From Vibrio sp. 99-70-13A1 (GTDB taxonomy: Bacteria > Pseudomonadota > Gammaproteobacteria > Enterobacterales > Vibrionaceae): 63,454 nucleotides of DNA. The notes under the pieces are model-generated. The model worked only from the letters and a program-made list of their open reading frames with translations, ran no database searches and was not told the origin of the DNA. Numbering within the stretch: position 1 is the stretch's first letter; every line of letters begins with the position of its first letter. Below, one piece after another: positions 52,847 to 62,066 of the stretch. The stretch lies in assembly GCF_013114625.1 (NCBI RefSeq), contig NZ_VTXD01000032.1, forward strand, positions 1 to 63,454, written 5' to 3'. A program made the translations under genes and the position numbers.

Positions 52847-53160
52847 AATGTGCATCCTCTATAATATGCTATGAGCTAAACTGCCTTAAGTTAAGTTTAT
52901 TCTGTAATGATTCACTAGAATATTTTCTAATAAATCATCATGTTAAAACAAACTTAAACCAAGTCCTTTTTATAAACTGAACCATGTTCAATTTTTCGGC
53001 ACGATATCCTATCTTTGTCAGATTTCAAAGTCATATTTATGTAAGAACTTGGATAACAATCACTTACACAAAAAGAATCATATCGATGAATAAAAGACTA
53101 CGCAATTTATTCACTTGAGGCTAGGGTTTTCACATAAATAGCACAACTTTTTATCATACA
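52847..53160. other. fbaA-mscS intergenic region
   Basis: This AT-rich stretch of about 310 nt has no open frame beyond about ten codons and no clear RNA or repeat. The mscS promoter must lie here; I cannot choose among several AT-rich -10-like sites. Confidence 0.5.
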
Positions 53161-53161
53161 T

Positions 53162-53186
53162 AAAAAAACCCGCTCAATGAGCGGGC
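53162..53186 (-). terminator. fbaA terminator
   Basis: CCCGCTC/GAGCGGG forms a 7-8 bp GC-rich stem followed on the minus strand by seven T residues, about 34 nt past the fbaA stop. Confidence 0.88.
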
Positions 53187-53219
53187 TTTTAAAACTTAAA
53201 GAGTACTTAATTCAAAGAA

Positions 53220-54296
53220 TTATAGTACGTCTACAGCGTTAAGGTCAGCGAATGCTTTCTCAAGACGAGTAACCATTGAAGACTGACCAGCACGTAGCCA
53301 TACGCGTGGATCGTAGAACTTCTTGTTTGGCGCAGCTTCGCCAGTTGGGTTACCAATTTGACCTTGTAGGAAGTCACGGTTCTCAGCTTCGTAAGTACGA
53401 ACGCCATCCCATGAAGCCCACTGAGTATCAGTATCGATGTTCATTTTGATAACGCCGTAACCGATAGACTCTTGGATTTCAGCTTCTGAAGAACCTGAAC
53501 CACCGTGGAATACGAAGTTAAGAGCGTCAGCTGCAATGCCAAACTTCTCAGCACAGTATGCTTGAGAGTCACGCAGGATAGTTGGAGTAAGTACAACGTT
53601 ACCAGCTTGGTAAACACCGTGTACGTTACCGAAAGAAGCTGCGATAGTGAAACGTGGGCTAACTGCGTTTAGTTTCTCGTATGCGTATGCAACATCTTCA
53701 GGAGAAGTGTAAAGCTCAGATGCGTCCATATCAGAGTTATCAACGCCGTCTTCTTCACCACCAGTACAACCAAGTTCGATCTCGATTGTCATGTTTAGTT
53801 TAGCCATGCGAGCTAAGTAAGCTGCACATGTTTCGATGTTCTCTTCTAGAGACTCTTCAGAAAGGTCTAGCATGTGAGAAGAGAATAGTGGCTTACCAGT
53901 TTGTGCGAAGAACTCTTCACCAGCGTCTAGTAGACCGTCGATCCATGGAAGAAGTTTCTTAGCAGCGTGGTCAGTATGAAGAATAACTGGAACACCGTAA
54001 GATTCTGCTACTGCGTGAACGTATTTTGCACCAGCTACAGCGCCAAGAATTTGTGCACCTTGACCTTCAAGTTTAACGCCTTTACCAGCGAAGAATGCAG
54101 CACCGCCGTTAGAAAACTGAACAACAACTGGAGCTTTAGCTTTAGCAGCAGCTTCAAGAACAGCGTTGATAGTATCAGTGTTGATTACGTTTACTGCAGG
54201 TAAAGCAAATTTGTTTGCTTTTGCTACTTCAAATACTTTCTGTACGTCATCGCCAGAAATCACACCAGGTTTTACAAAATCGAAGATCTTAGACAT
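53220..54296 (-). CDS. fbaA: Fructose-bisphosphate aldolase, class II
   Basis: This zinc enzyme cleaves fructose 1,6-bisphosphate to the two triose phosphates. The 358-aa length is standard. The zinc ligands are in VILHTDHAAKKLLPW (about 107-121), IEIELGCTGGEEDGVDN and FGNVHGVYQAGNV; NFVFHGGSGSS is the phosphate-binding loop. The codon use is highly biased. It is downstream of pgk and epd, the conserved epd-pgk-fbaA cluster. Confidence 0.98.
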   Translation of the reverse strand: MSKIFDFVKPGVISGDDVQKVFEVAKANKFALPAVNVINTDTINAVLEAAAKAKAPVVVQFSNGGAAFFAGKGVKLEGQGAQILGAVAGAKYVHAVAESYGVPVILHTDHAAKKLLPWIDGLLDAGEEFFAQTGKPLFSSHMLDLSEESLEENIETCAAYLARMAKLNMTIEIELGCTGGEEDGVDNSDMDASELYTSPEDVAYAYEKLNAVSPRFTIAASFGNVHGVYQAGNVVLTPTILRDSQAYCAEKFGIAADALNFVFHGGSGSSEAEIQESIGYGVIKMNIDTDTQWASWDGVRTYEAENRDFLQGQIGNPTGEAAPNKKFYDPRVWLRAGQSSMVTRLEKAFADLNAVDVL

Positions 54297-54414
54297 GGAA
54301 ATAGTCCTATTATTCTATTCGTTTTAAGATAAAAAACTTAAGTTTAAAAATTTGCAATCGTTTGCTCACAACTTCCGCTATTCTAGCAAAAAACTGTGAT
54401 GTGCAGCAAACGTT

Positions 54415-54441
54415 AAAAGGCGAGATTCACATCTCGCCTTT
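54415..54441 (-). terminator. Terminator between pgk and fbaA
   Basis: AAAGGCGAGAT-GTGA-ATCTCGCCTTT is an 11-bp perfect stem directly after pgk, with four T residues following on the minus strand. The short T-tract may allow read-through into fbaA. Confidence 0.75.
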
Positions 54442-54450
54442 CTAAATCAA

Positions 54451-55614
54451 TTATGCTTTTGCACGCTCTTCAAGCATTGCAACTGCAGGAAGTACTTTGC
54501 CTTCAACAAACTCAAGGAAAGCGCCACCACCAGTAGAAATGTAAGAAACGTCAGCTTTGATACCGAACTTGTCGATAGCCGCTAGCGTATCACCACCACC
54601 AGCTACTGAGAAACCTTCAGAGTCAGCGATTGCTTTAGAAATTCCAGCAGTACCCGCTTCGAAGTTTTTGAATTCGAATACGCCTACAGGGCCGTTCCAA
54701 AGGATCGTTTTTGCATTGCCGATGATTTCAGCAAGAGCAGCAGTAGAATCTGGACCAAGGTCGAAGATCATGTCGTCGTCTTGAACTTCAGAAACGTGCT
54801 TGATTTCAGCTTCTGCGTTTTCGTCGAATGCTTTAGCACATGCAACGTCAGTCGCTACTGGGATAGCACACTCTTTCATTAGCTTCTTAGCCGTTTCAAC
54901 TAGGTCAGCTTCGTATAGAGACTTACCTACGTTGTGACCTTCAGCAGCGATGAACGTGTTCGCGATACCACCACCAACAACAAGTTGGTCAGCAATTTTA
55001 GAAAGAGATTCTAGAACTGTTAGTTTAGTAGAAACTTTAGAGCCACCAACGATAGCCACTAATGGACGAGCTGGGTTGTCCATTGCTTTACCAAGAGCTT
55101 CAAGCTCAGCTGCAAGAAGAGGACCAGCACATGCAACAGGAGCATAAGTACCAACGCCGTGTGTAGAAGCTTGAGCACGGTGAGCCGTACCAAATGCGTC
55201 CATTACAAAGATGTCACATAGTGCAGCGTACTGCTTAGAAAGTGCTTCTTCGTTTTTCTTCTCGCCTTTGTTAAAGCGAACGTTTTCAAGAACCGTTAGT
55301 TCACCTGCGTTTAGCTCAAGACCATTTACGTAATCTTTCGCTAGTTTAACGTCGCAGTCTAGCGCGTCATTTAAGTAGTTAACTACAGGAGCTAGAGAGA
55401 ACTCTTCGTTGTATTCGCCTTCAGTAGGACGACCAAGGTGAGAAGTAACCATCACTTTTGCACCAGCTTCTAGGCAAAGCTTGATAGTTGGTAGAGACGC
55501 AAGGATACGAGCGTCTGAAGTTACTTTACCGTCTTTTACTGGTACGTTTAGGTCAGCACGGATGAATACGCGTTTACCTGCAAGTTCCAGGTCAGTCATC
55601 TTGATCACAGACAT
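54451..55614 (-). CDS. pgk: Phosphoglycerate kinase
   Basis: It transfers the phosphate of 1,3-bisphosphoglycerate to ADP in glycolysis. I chose ATG at 55614 (AGGA 6 nt upstream), giving 387 aa as in E. coli. Visible are VFIRADLNVPVKDGKV, VTSHLGRPTEGEYN, VAIVGGSKVSTKL and the C-terminal nucleotide loop STGGGAFLEFVEG. It lies between epd and fbaA. Confidence 0.98.
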   Translation of the reverse strand: MSVIKMTDLELAGKRVFIRADLNVPVKDGKVTSDARILASLPTIKLCLEAGAKVMVTSHLGRPTEGEYNEEFSLAPVVNYLNDALDCDVKLAKDYVNGLELNAGELTVLENVRFNKGEKKNEEALSKQYAALCDIFVMDAFGTAHRAQASTHGVGTYAPVACAGPLLAAELEALGKAMDNPARPLVAIVGGSKVSTKLTVLESLSKIADQLVVGGGIANTFIAAEGHNVGKSLYEADLVETAKKLMKECAIPVATDVACAKAFDENAEAEIKHVSEVQDDDMIFDLGPDSTAALAEIIGNAKTILWNGPVGVFEFKNFEAGTAGISKAIADSEGFSVAGGGDTLAAIDKFGIKADVSYISTGGGAFLEFVEGKVLPAVAMLEERAKA

Positions 55615-55779
55615 GATTTGTCCTCTCAAATTTAATAAATATAAAGTTTTGGAAACTCAGCAACCCTGCTAAGCCTATAAATTCTTCAACTGGTAATTCT
55701 TTAACTGCTAATAATATGTGGACACTGCTTATTTATTTCAAGCCAAAAAATAAATAATCCTCATATTTGCTTCAAGGTA

Positions 55780-56829
55780 TTACTTCTCACCTTCAGAAGC
55801 TTTCATTGCAAGTACCGTATCCAGCATTCGGTTTGCAAAGCCCCATTCGTTATCACACCAAACCAGCATTTTCACTAAATGCCCGTTACTCACTCGTGTT
55901 TGAGAACCATCAACAATCGCGCTATGGGGATCATGATTGAAGTCGATAGAAACGAGCGGCGCTTCAGTATAATCAACTATATTGTGTAATGTACACTGAG
56001 ATGCATTAACAATGGTTTGATTTACGTCATTAACTTTCACATTCGTATTAATTGTGACACTTAAATCCATAGCTGTGACATTTACCGTTGGCACTCGCAC
56101 AGATATAGCTTCAAATTTGTTAGAAAATTTCGGGAAGATTCTTTCAATACCTTTATGGAGTTTGGTATCAACAGGAATGATGGATTGGCTTGCCGCTCGG
56201 GTACGGCGTAAGTCAGTATGATAAGCGTCAATGACTTGTTGATCATTCATGGAAGAGTGAATGGTAGTAATGGTGCCAGACTCAATACCAAACGCTTCAT
56301 CAAGGACTTTTATGATAGGTACAATACAGTTGGTCGTACACGAGCCATTCGATACGATTCTGTCGTCAGCCGTAATAGTTTCGTGGTTAACACCATAAAT
56401 TATCGTGTTATCTAAATCATTCGCGCCAGGATGAGAAAACAGTACTTTCTTTGCACCGGCTTCTATATGCGCTAGGCCATCAGCACGGCAGCCATAAACA
56501 CCTGTACAATCGAGTACAATGTCGACCTCAAGGTCTCGCCAAGGTAACAGTTCGATGTCGGCTAAATGGAGAATTCGAATGGTATCAAACTCACCTTTAT
56601 CTTCAGCACCAATACCGTGATGAACATAGATGTGCTCTTGATCATTAGATATTTTTTTACCAAAACGACCATGACTGGTGTCGTACTGCAATAGATGAGC
56701 CATAGCATCTGGCTGTGCAAGCTCATTAACAGCGACGACTTTGATCTGCTGGCTTTTGCCACTTTCATATAGCGCTCTGAGTACATTGCGCCCTATTCTT
56801 CCAAATCCGTTGATTGCGACCTTTAGCAT
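55780..56829 (-). CDS. epd: D-erythrose-4-phosphate dehydrogenase
   Basis: It oxidises erythrose 4-phosphate to 4-phosphoerythronate for pyridoxal phosphate synthesis; pdxJ of the same pathway is at 28343. I chose ATG at 56829, giving 349 aa. The GapA-like fold has VAINGFGRIGRNVLRALYES, then VLDCTGVYG and the catalytic Cys in SNGSCTTNCIVP. RRTRAASQSIIPVDTKLHKG is Epd-like rather than GapA. An ATG four codons upstream is an alternative. Confidence 0.95.
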   Translation of the reverse strand: MLKVAINGFGRIGRNVLRALYESGKSQQIKVVAVNELAQPDAMAHLLQYDTSHGRFGKKISNDQEHIYVHHGIGAEDKGEFDTIRILHLADIELLPWRDLEVDIVLDCTGVYGCRADGLAHIEAGAKKVLFSHPGANDLDNTIIYGVNHETITADDRIVSNGSCTTNCIVPIIKVLDEAFGIESGTITTIHSSMNDQQVIDAYHTDLRRTRAASQSIIPVDTKLHKGIERIFPKFSNKFEAISVRVPTVNVTAMDLSVTINTNVKVNDVNQTIVNASQCTLHNIVDYTEAPLVSIDFNHDPHSAIVDGSQTRVSNGHLVKMLVWCDNEWGFANRMLDTVLAMKASEGEK

Positions 56830-56938
56830 AGTTCCATACATCTAACCAAAATTTCGTGCAACAGATAGTAACCGAATCGCACGCAAAGCGCATTAATTGA
56901 ATACAAAAGGTACCATTAGCAATTAAGGTTCTGGAAAG

Positions 56939-56971
56939 AAAAAACTGCCTTCAATGACGAATGCAGTTTTT
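56939..56971 (-). terminator. Terminator of the PTS permease gene
   Basis: AAAACTGC/GCAGTTTT forms an 8-bp stem with a 14-nt loop, followed on the minus strand by T residues, about 15 nt past the EIICB stop. It separates the PTS gene from epd. Confidence 0.75.
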
Positions 56972-56985
56972 CCAATATGATTGCT

Positions 56986-58509
56986 TTAATTTAAGTTGGT
57001 AGACAGTGAACTTGGCGTGCCACTTGTGTTGTCACTCATAATATCAGCGACAAACTGAGCCTTTGAGCCAAGAATAATCTGCAAACCATTTGAGCCCACT
57101 TTGATGACCCCCATCGCTCCGAGTTCTTTAATTGCAAGCTCGTCGACTAATGTCTGGTCTTTAATTTGTAAACGTAACCTCGTAATGCAAGAGCCTATAG
57201 ACGTAATATTTGCTGCCCCACCAATCAATGTTGTAATTTCACTTGCCAAGGTTTCATTATCTAAAGTAATCGCCTTACTTTGAGTGTCTTCTCGACCTAC
57301 CGTTTTCAAGTTAAATTTACGAATAGCAAAACGGAACACTGTGTAATAAATCACTGCCATCGTTAGCCCCCACAAAATGACATTGATCCAATTGGTTTTG
57401 AATCCATCCATTGCAGGCAACACACCAAACGAAACAAAATCAATAATACCGGCTGAGAATGTTTTCCCTATATGCACATCTAACGCATAAGTCACGGCAT
57501 AAGAAACGCCAGCCATCACGGCTGAAAATAAATAAAGCAATGGGGCAACAAAGATAAATGCAAACTCAACGGGTTCTGTAATACCAGTAACAAAAGAGGT
57601 CAAAGCAGCAGACCCTAAAATACCGGCTGCAATTTTTTTATTCTTACTGTTCGCTTCATGGTACATAGCCAAACATGCAGCAGGGAAAGCAAACATATAT
57701 ATAGCGAAGTTACCCGATAAAAATTTACCCGCTTCTTGGTACTCATCCGTTGAAAATGTTTTTACTCCGTCTTCAAGCATTTTGAACCAAATAGTATGGT
57801 CACCATTTACAATCGTACCAGCAGCCGTGGTGTACTCTCCAAAAGAGAACCAATAAGGGCTGTAGAAGATATGGTGAAGACCGACTGGAATTAAAGCTCG
57901 CTCCATGAACCCATAAATAAAGGTCGAGATATACATGTTACCGCCATTAGCCATATGCGAAAGCGCATCAATACCAAACTGAATATATGACCAAATATGA
58001 GGTAAGACTAAACCGATGAGAAACGCTGAAAATGCAGTCACAATTGGGACAAAGCGTTTTCCAGCAAAGAAACCAAGAAAATCTGGCAGCTTCGTATTAT
58101 AGAAACGCTGGTACATCACCGCCGCTAAAATTCCGGCAATAAGCCCACCAAATACGCCCGTTTGTAAAGACGGAATCCCCATGACCATGGCGTAACGACC
58201 GCCCCCCATTGCCATCTCTGGAGTAATGTTAAGAGCAACCCCCATTGTCGCGTTCATGACCAACATTGCGACAATTGCCGCTAAAGCCGCAATGCCTGAC
58301 TCTTTAGTCAAACCAACCGCAGCACCTACTGCAAACAAGAGAGCAAGGTTATCGAATATAACGCCACCAGCTCTCATCATTAATGGAAGATCAAGTTTGG
58401 CACCAAAGGCAAGTAATAAGCCTGCAGCCGGTAAAATAGAAATAGGCAGCATCAGCGCTTTCCCAATTAAGGAAAGCTTTGATAAGCAGCTTTTTAAACT
58501 ATCGAGCAT
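56986..58509 (-). CDS. ptsG: PTS glucose-family EIICB permease (PtsG-like)
   Basis: It imports and phosphorylates a hexose, probably glucose, at the expense of phosphoenolpyruvate. I chose ATG at 58509 (AGGA 8 nt upstream), giving 507 aa starting MLDSLKSCLSKLSLIGKALM. The EIIC domain (about 1-400) has many membrane segments, KLPDFLGFFAGKRFVP, GLHHIFYSPYWF and the signature GITEPVEFAFIFVAP. The EIIB domain carries the phospho-cysteine C441 in TSIGSCITRLRL. No EIIA domain is fused, so it needs a separate Crr-type EIIA. Members of this family also take maltose or N-acetylglucosamine, so the substrate is inferred. It lies downstream of a sugar-type binding protein and two-component system. Confidence 0.85.
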   Translation of the reverse strand: MLDSLKSCLSKLSLIGKALMLPISILPAAGLLLAFGAKLDLPLMMRAGGVIFDNLALLFAVGAAVGLTKESGIAALAAIVAMLVMNATMGVALNITPEMAMGGGRYAMVMGIPSLQTGVFGGLIAGILAAVMYQRFYNTKLPDFLGFFAGKRFVPIVTAFSAFLIGLVLPHIWSYIQFGIDALSHMANGGNMYISTFIYGFMERALIPVGLHHIFYSPYWFSFGEYTTAAGTIVNGDHTIWFKMLEDGVKTFSTDEYQEAGKFLSGNFAIYMFAFPAACLAMYHEANSKNKKIAAGILGSAALTSFVTGITEPVEFAFIFVAPLLYLFSAVMAGVSYAVTYALDVHIGKTFSAGIIDFVSFGVLPAMDGFKTNWINVILWGLTMAVIYYTVFRFAIRKFNLKTVGREDTQSKAITLDNETLASEITTLIGGAANITSIGSCITRLRLQIKDQTLVDELAIKELGAMGVIKVGSNGLQIILGSKAQFVADIMSDNTSGTPSSLSTNLN

Positions 58510-58571
58510 AATAAAGTCCTTTAATATCGATGGAATACCAATGAACTTTATCAACAACAACACGGCTGAAG

Positions 58572-58597
58572 GTTACAAATAGCAAGCAGTTTGTAAC
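58572..58597. promoter_or_regulatory. Palindromic operator candidate upstream of the PTS gene
   Basis: GTTACAAA-N10-TTTGTAAC is a perfect 8+8 inverted repeat about 63 nt before the EIICB start. The half-site with its flank (GTTACAAAT) recurs upstream of the response regulator gene at 62174-62182. It may be a binding site for the regulator encoded at 61356-62066 or for another sugar regulator. On the plus strand it resembles a hairpin followed by TCGTTTTTT, but no plus-strand gene precedes it. Confidence 0.5.
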
Positions 58598-58687
58598 TCG
58601 TTTTTTACAATAGACCTAAGCTGGAAAACATCAAAGGTACAAAGTAATTTCTAGCTAGGCATTTAAAGTCAAAAGAAGAAAAGGAAG

Positions 58688-59929
58688 CTAACGAAACACT
58701 TCATTATTAATAGCATGTAGATGCCCAATAAGTGTTTTCGCTGAAATGGAAGAGTCCATAAAGTAACGGTATAACTCGTTGGATACCGCATTTTGAAGAA
58801 CTGGGTTAACAGCCATTGAATCGGTCAGGCTTGGCATAGCTGTACCTTTAGAACTCGCATGAATGTAATCTTGATAAGATTGCTGTTGGCATCGTGATAA
58901 TTCATTCACAGGTATATTGGCTTGAGCAGGTATTGAACCTTTCTTTTTACTGAAATCTAAAAGAAATTTAGGGGAAGATAATGAGGTCATTACCGATACC
59001 ATATTATGATCTTCACCCGTTACTTTGGTAAAAAATGCTAAGCTATCAACATTGTAGATAAAACCTTTTTCCGTCGAAGGGAACGCTCGACATTCTATGT
59101 AATCTGGAATTTCATCTTCTGCATTAAACATCTCTCCCAGAGCCCAATCACCAGTAAATTGAAAGGCAAACTCCCCTTCAAGCAAAGCTTTTGTCCCCTG
59201 ATCCCAACTAATACTTGGTAAATCACTGCCTACAATATTAGCAAGAGAACGAAAGCGGTTGAGCGCCTCAAGTGTTTTATCGCTATTTAATGCGTCAGGG
59301 TCTAAATCAACAAATGCCTGTCGATAATAATTCGCCCCACCCACTCCAAACGCAATATTTTCAAAAACTTGCACAATTTGCCAAGAGTCTTCTCCCAAAG
59401 CTAAAGGATTAATCCCCTTACCTTTCAGAGTTGTTAATGTTAATAGTAACGAGTCCCACGTCTGAGGTGATGAAAGTTGATGCTGATTTAGTACCTTTTG
59501 ATTTATCCACATCCAATTCAATCGGTGGATATTCAAAGGTATGGCGACATAGTTTCCGTCATATTGATGAATAGCTTTAATATCAGGGTACAGCGACTGA
59601 TCCCATTTTTGCGATTCTGCGACTTCATTGACATCATTTAAAAAACCTAACGCCGCCCATGACTGAATAGCCGGACCTTCCATAAGAGCAATATCAGGGG
59701 AATACCCGGCAATCGCTCTAGCTTGAAGAATCGCTTTGGCAGGAGCACCACCACCGCCACTGATTGGTTCACTTTTTAACGTATAAGGTAGAGATTCAAA
59801 TTGCTTCTCGATGACCGACCACGCTTTTTCTTCTCCACCAGCCGTCCACCAATGCAGCATTTCAACAGAGGGAGAAGAGAACACGGGGTTTGTCGATAAC
59901 AAAAGGCTTAACAGTAACCATTTTTTCAT
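58688..59929 (-). CDS. Periplasmic sugar-binding protein, GtsA/UgpB-like, without ABC permease
   Basis: This 413-aa extracellular solute-binding protein of the family-1 sugar type has a signal peptide (about 1-18). The mature start VEMLHWWTAGGEEKAW and the segments PISGGGGAPAKAILQARAIA and IALMEGPAIQSWA resemble Pseudomonas/Thermus-type glucose-binding proteins (pattern LHWWTSGGE, GGxGxxAMTVLxxR). No permease or ATPase gene is near. Its ATG overlaps the kinase stop by 4 nt (ATGA), so it is translationally coupled to the kinase. The likely role is sensing, by presenting bound sugar to the kinase as LuxP does for LuxQ. The ligand is inferred. Confidence 0.85.
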   Translation of the reverse strand: MKKWLLLSLLLSTNPVFSSPSVEMLHWWTAGGEEKAWSVIEKQFESLPYTLKSEPISGGGGAPAKAILQARAIAGYSPDIALMEGPAIQSWAALGFLNDVNEVAESQKWDQSLYPDIKAIHQYDGNYVAIPLNIHRLNWMWINQKVLNQHQLSSPQTWDSLLLTLTTLKGKGINPLALGEDSWQIVQVFENIAFGVGGANYYRQAFVDLDPDALNSDKTLEALNRFRSLANIVGSDLPSISWDQGTKALLEGEFAFQFTGDWALGEMFNAEDEIPDYIECRAFPSTEKGFIYNVDSLAFFTKVTGEDHNMVSVMTSLSSPKFLLDFSKKKGSIPAQANIPVNELSRCQQQSYQDYIHASSKGTAMPSLTDSMAVNPVLQNAVSNELYRYFMDSSISAKTLIGHLHAINNEVFR

Positions 59930-61359
59930 AGGGCATTTACCAAAATAATGTCTACCTCAAGCCCACCTTCTGGTGAATTAGATAACTGAACGTCCCCACC
60001 GTGTGCCCTTGCGATACTACGAGCAATTGCTAGCCCTAAACCAGAACCTTCAACGCCTGTATCATTGTCTCTAAAATAAGGTTCAAAGACTTTTTCTAAC
60101 ATATCCTCTTTGATTCCTTTTCCTGCATCACGCAGCACGATTTGAATAGAATCAGAATAAGAAAACATACTGATGTCGACCGTCTTTCCATATTTAACGC
60201 CATTATCGACTAAGTTGAATAAACAACGTTTGATTGCTAATGGCTTGCCATAAAGCTCAATCCTTGGCAGTTCTATCAGGCTAACGCAAACTCCATTTTT
60301 GTTATGAACAGCCGCACATTGCTCAAGAATATCGTTAATATCAATCCACTCTAATTCTTCGTGGATGTCATTATCTCGCATATATTGCAAAGCCCCGTTC
60401 AACATCATATCGACTTCGTTCAAAAGCTTTTCAAATCTTAACTTTGTTGGCTCATCATCCATCATTGCAGTTCGTAGCTTTAAACAGGCTAATGGCGTTT
60501 TAATATCATGGGATATCGCATTAAAGAACATATCTCTGTCCCGTAAATACGATTTGATTCGACTGTTCATTTTGTTAAAAGCATGAATAGCCGCTCTGGT
60601 TTCTGAGCTACCTTCTTCTTTAATTTCTTCAATCTGCATTTGCGACCCCATAAGCGTGGCAGAGCGAGCTAAAGAACGAAAAGGACGAATTTCCTTCTGT
60701 AAGACAACATAAGAAACACCCATCAGCATGAAGGTAACAATAAGGAGAAATATGACTTGCCTGCTATCAATGAAATTATCGGTCAGACTATCAAACGACA
60801 ACGGCAGAACAGTGGCTAAATAAAGCCATTCATTTTCGGAAAACTCCACCTGAATAACAGCAATAGGCAAATCCAATTTTCCTAAAACTAAACTGTAGTC
60901 TTTCCACAATGCAGGAAGTTCATGAAGCTTGATACCAGAGTTAAACACCCGTAAATCCTCTCGCTTAGTTAAAGTGACATGTACTTTTCGGGAGTCTCTA
61001 AGTTGCTGATTCAGGAGTTCAGATGCTTGTGCTTCCATCAGAGGAACCAATGAGTAATCGGATAAAGAAGTGATAGGAAGTTTATGGTTATTTATGGATA
61101 TGAAAAACCTTGTTCCTCCTATATTTCGTAGCTGTTCTAACACCAAGTGACGGTAATTAATGGGTAAACCAGAGAAGTAATTAATAGTATCTGCCGCAGC
61201 TGATGATATAGCTGTCATGGCGTGGCTAGCCGACTCTTTTTTTGATGCTGATGTTGCCGTAAACCATACCGCACCTGCCAATATTTCAGCCATGAGAATA
61301 ACCATGAACGTAGACAGGGTGATACGCGCAACCATTGACTGAAATATGTTTTTTTTCAA
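59926..61359 (-). CDS. Membrane sensor histidine kinase
   Basis: This 477-aa kinase has TM1 (about 10-34), a periplasmic sensor domain of about 165 residues, TM2 (about 201-220) and HAMP (221-272). HisKA follows with H284 in NAISHDIKTPLACLKLR, and HATPase with N-box LFNLVDNGVKYG, G1 DAGKGI, F-box FEPYFR and G2 GSGLGLAIARS. All catalytic boxes are intact. It overlaps the regulator and the binding-protein genes by 4 nt each. The general type is EnvZ-like and GtrS-like in context (glucose-linked two-component systems of Pseudomonas). The sensed signal is not known. Confidence 0.9.
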   Translation of the reverse strand: MKKNIFQSMVARITLSTFMVILMAEILAGAVWFTATSASKKESASHAMTAISSAAADTINYFSGLPINYRHLVLEQLRNIGGTRFFISINNHKLPITSLSDYSLVPLMEAQASELLNQQLRDSRKVHVTLTKREDLRVFNSGIKLHELPALWKDYSLVLGKLDLPIAVIQVEFSENEWLYLATVLPLSFDSLTDNFIDSRQVIFLLIVTFMLMGVSYVVLQKEIRPFRSLARSATLMGSQMQIEEIKEEGSSETRAAIHAFNKMNSRIKSYLRDRDMFFNAISHDIKTPLACLKLRTAMMDDEPTKLRFEKLLNEVDMMLNGALQYMRDNDIHEELEWIDINDILEQCAAVHNKNGVCVSLIELPRIELYGKPLAIKRCLFNLVDNGVKYGKTVDISMFSYSDSIQIVLRDAGKGIKEDMLEKVFEPYFRDNDTGVEGSGLGLAIARSIARAHGGDVQLSNSPEGGLEVDIILVNAL

Positions 61360-62066
61360 AATTTAATACGATTGATATGTGAATCGATCACTAACATGTA
61401 GCCGCGATGCCTTACCGTCATAATCGTGTTGCGGTCATCGTCTCTTAGTTGCTTTCTCAGCCTGCTAATTTGTACATCAATGCCTCTCTCTAGTGGCTCC
61501 GCATCCCTTCCCCAAAGCGCTTGAGCAATATCATTTCGGCTTAGTAGCTGGTTGGGAGAATCCAACATGAGCGTAAGCAAGTTATAATCCGCACTAGAAA
61601 GTGAAACCACTTCACCATCTTCATGTTTTAATTGTCGTTTAAGTGTGTCAAACGTCCAATCCATGAATTTCAGAGTCCGTTCACCTTGGCTATGACTAAA
61701 CGTGGAACGCCTCAATAAAGCTTTAATTCTGGCTAATAGCTCACGTGGGTTAAATGACTTAGTAATATAATCATCAGCTCCAATTTCTAACCCTGCGATT
61801 CGATCAGCATCGTCGGTTACTGCGGTGAGCATAATAATGGGAACTTGAGATTGAAGACGTAGTTTCTGGCACAAGGTTAAACCATCATCTCCGGGTAGCA
61901 TGATGTCTAAAATAATGAGATCTGGTGTGACAGTTTCAAGCTTCTTCCACATCTCATTACCTTCAAGAGCTGTGATAACCGTAAAGCTTGAACGTTCCAG
62001 ATATTCGCTAAGAGCATCAAGAATGTCCTGACTATCATCGACCACCAAGATTACTTTGTTTGTCAT
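61356..62066 (-). CDS. OmpR-family response regulator
   Basis: This 236-aa regulator has a receiver domain with D10/D11, phospho-acceptor D54 in LIILDIMLPGDDG, T81 and K103 in YITKSFNPREL. A C-terminal winged-helix DNA-binding domain is seen in LSSADYNLLTLMLDSPNQLL and RGIDVQISRLRKQLRDD. I chose ATG at 62066 with AAAGGT 5-8 nt upstream; an earlier in-frame start adds eight residues without support. It is the first gene of the regulator-kinase-binding-protein operon. Confidence 0.92.
   Translation of the reverse strand: MTNKVILVVDDSQDILDALSEYLERSSFTVITALEGNEMWKKLETVTPDLIILDIMLPGDDGLTLCQKLRLQSQVPIIMLTAVTDDADRIAGLEIGADDYITKSFNPRELLARIKALLRRSTFSHSQGERTLKFMDWTFDTLKRQLKHEDGEVVSLSSADYNLLTLMLDSPNQLLSRNDIAQALWGRDAEPLERGIDVQISRLRKQLRDDDRNTIMTVRHRGYMLVIDSHINRIKF

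Noticed and set aside
56986..58509. Possibility that the EIICB is the N-acetylglucosamine permease NagE
   Set aside because: No EIIA domain is fused and no nag genes are nearby; the GITEPVEFAF and LKTVGRED segments resemble glucose/maltose-family EIICB more closely.
58572..58606. Plus-strand intrinsic terminator (GTTACAAA/TTTGTAAC followed by TCGTTTTTT)
   Set aside because: No plus-strand gene lies upstream; an operator for the minus-strand PTS gene is the more sensible reading.
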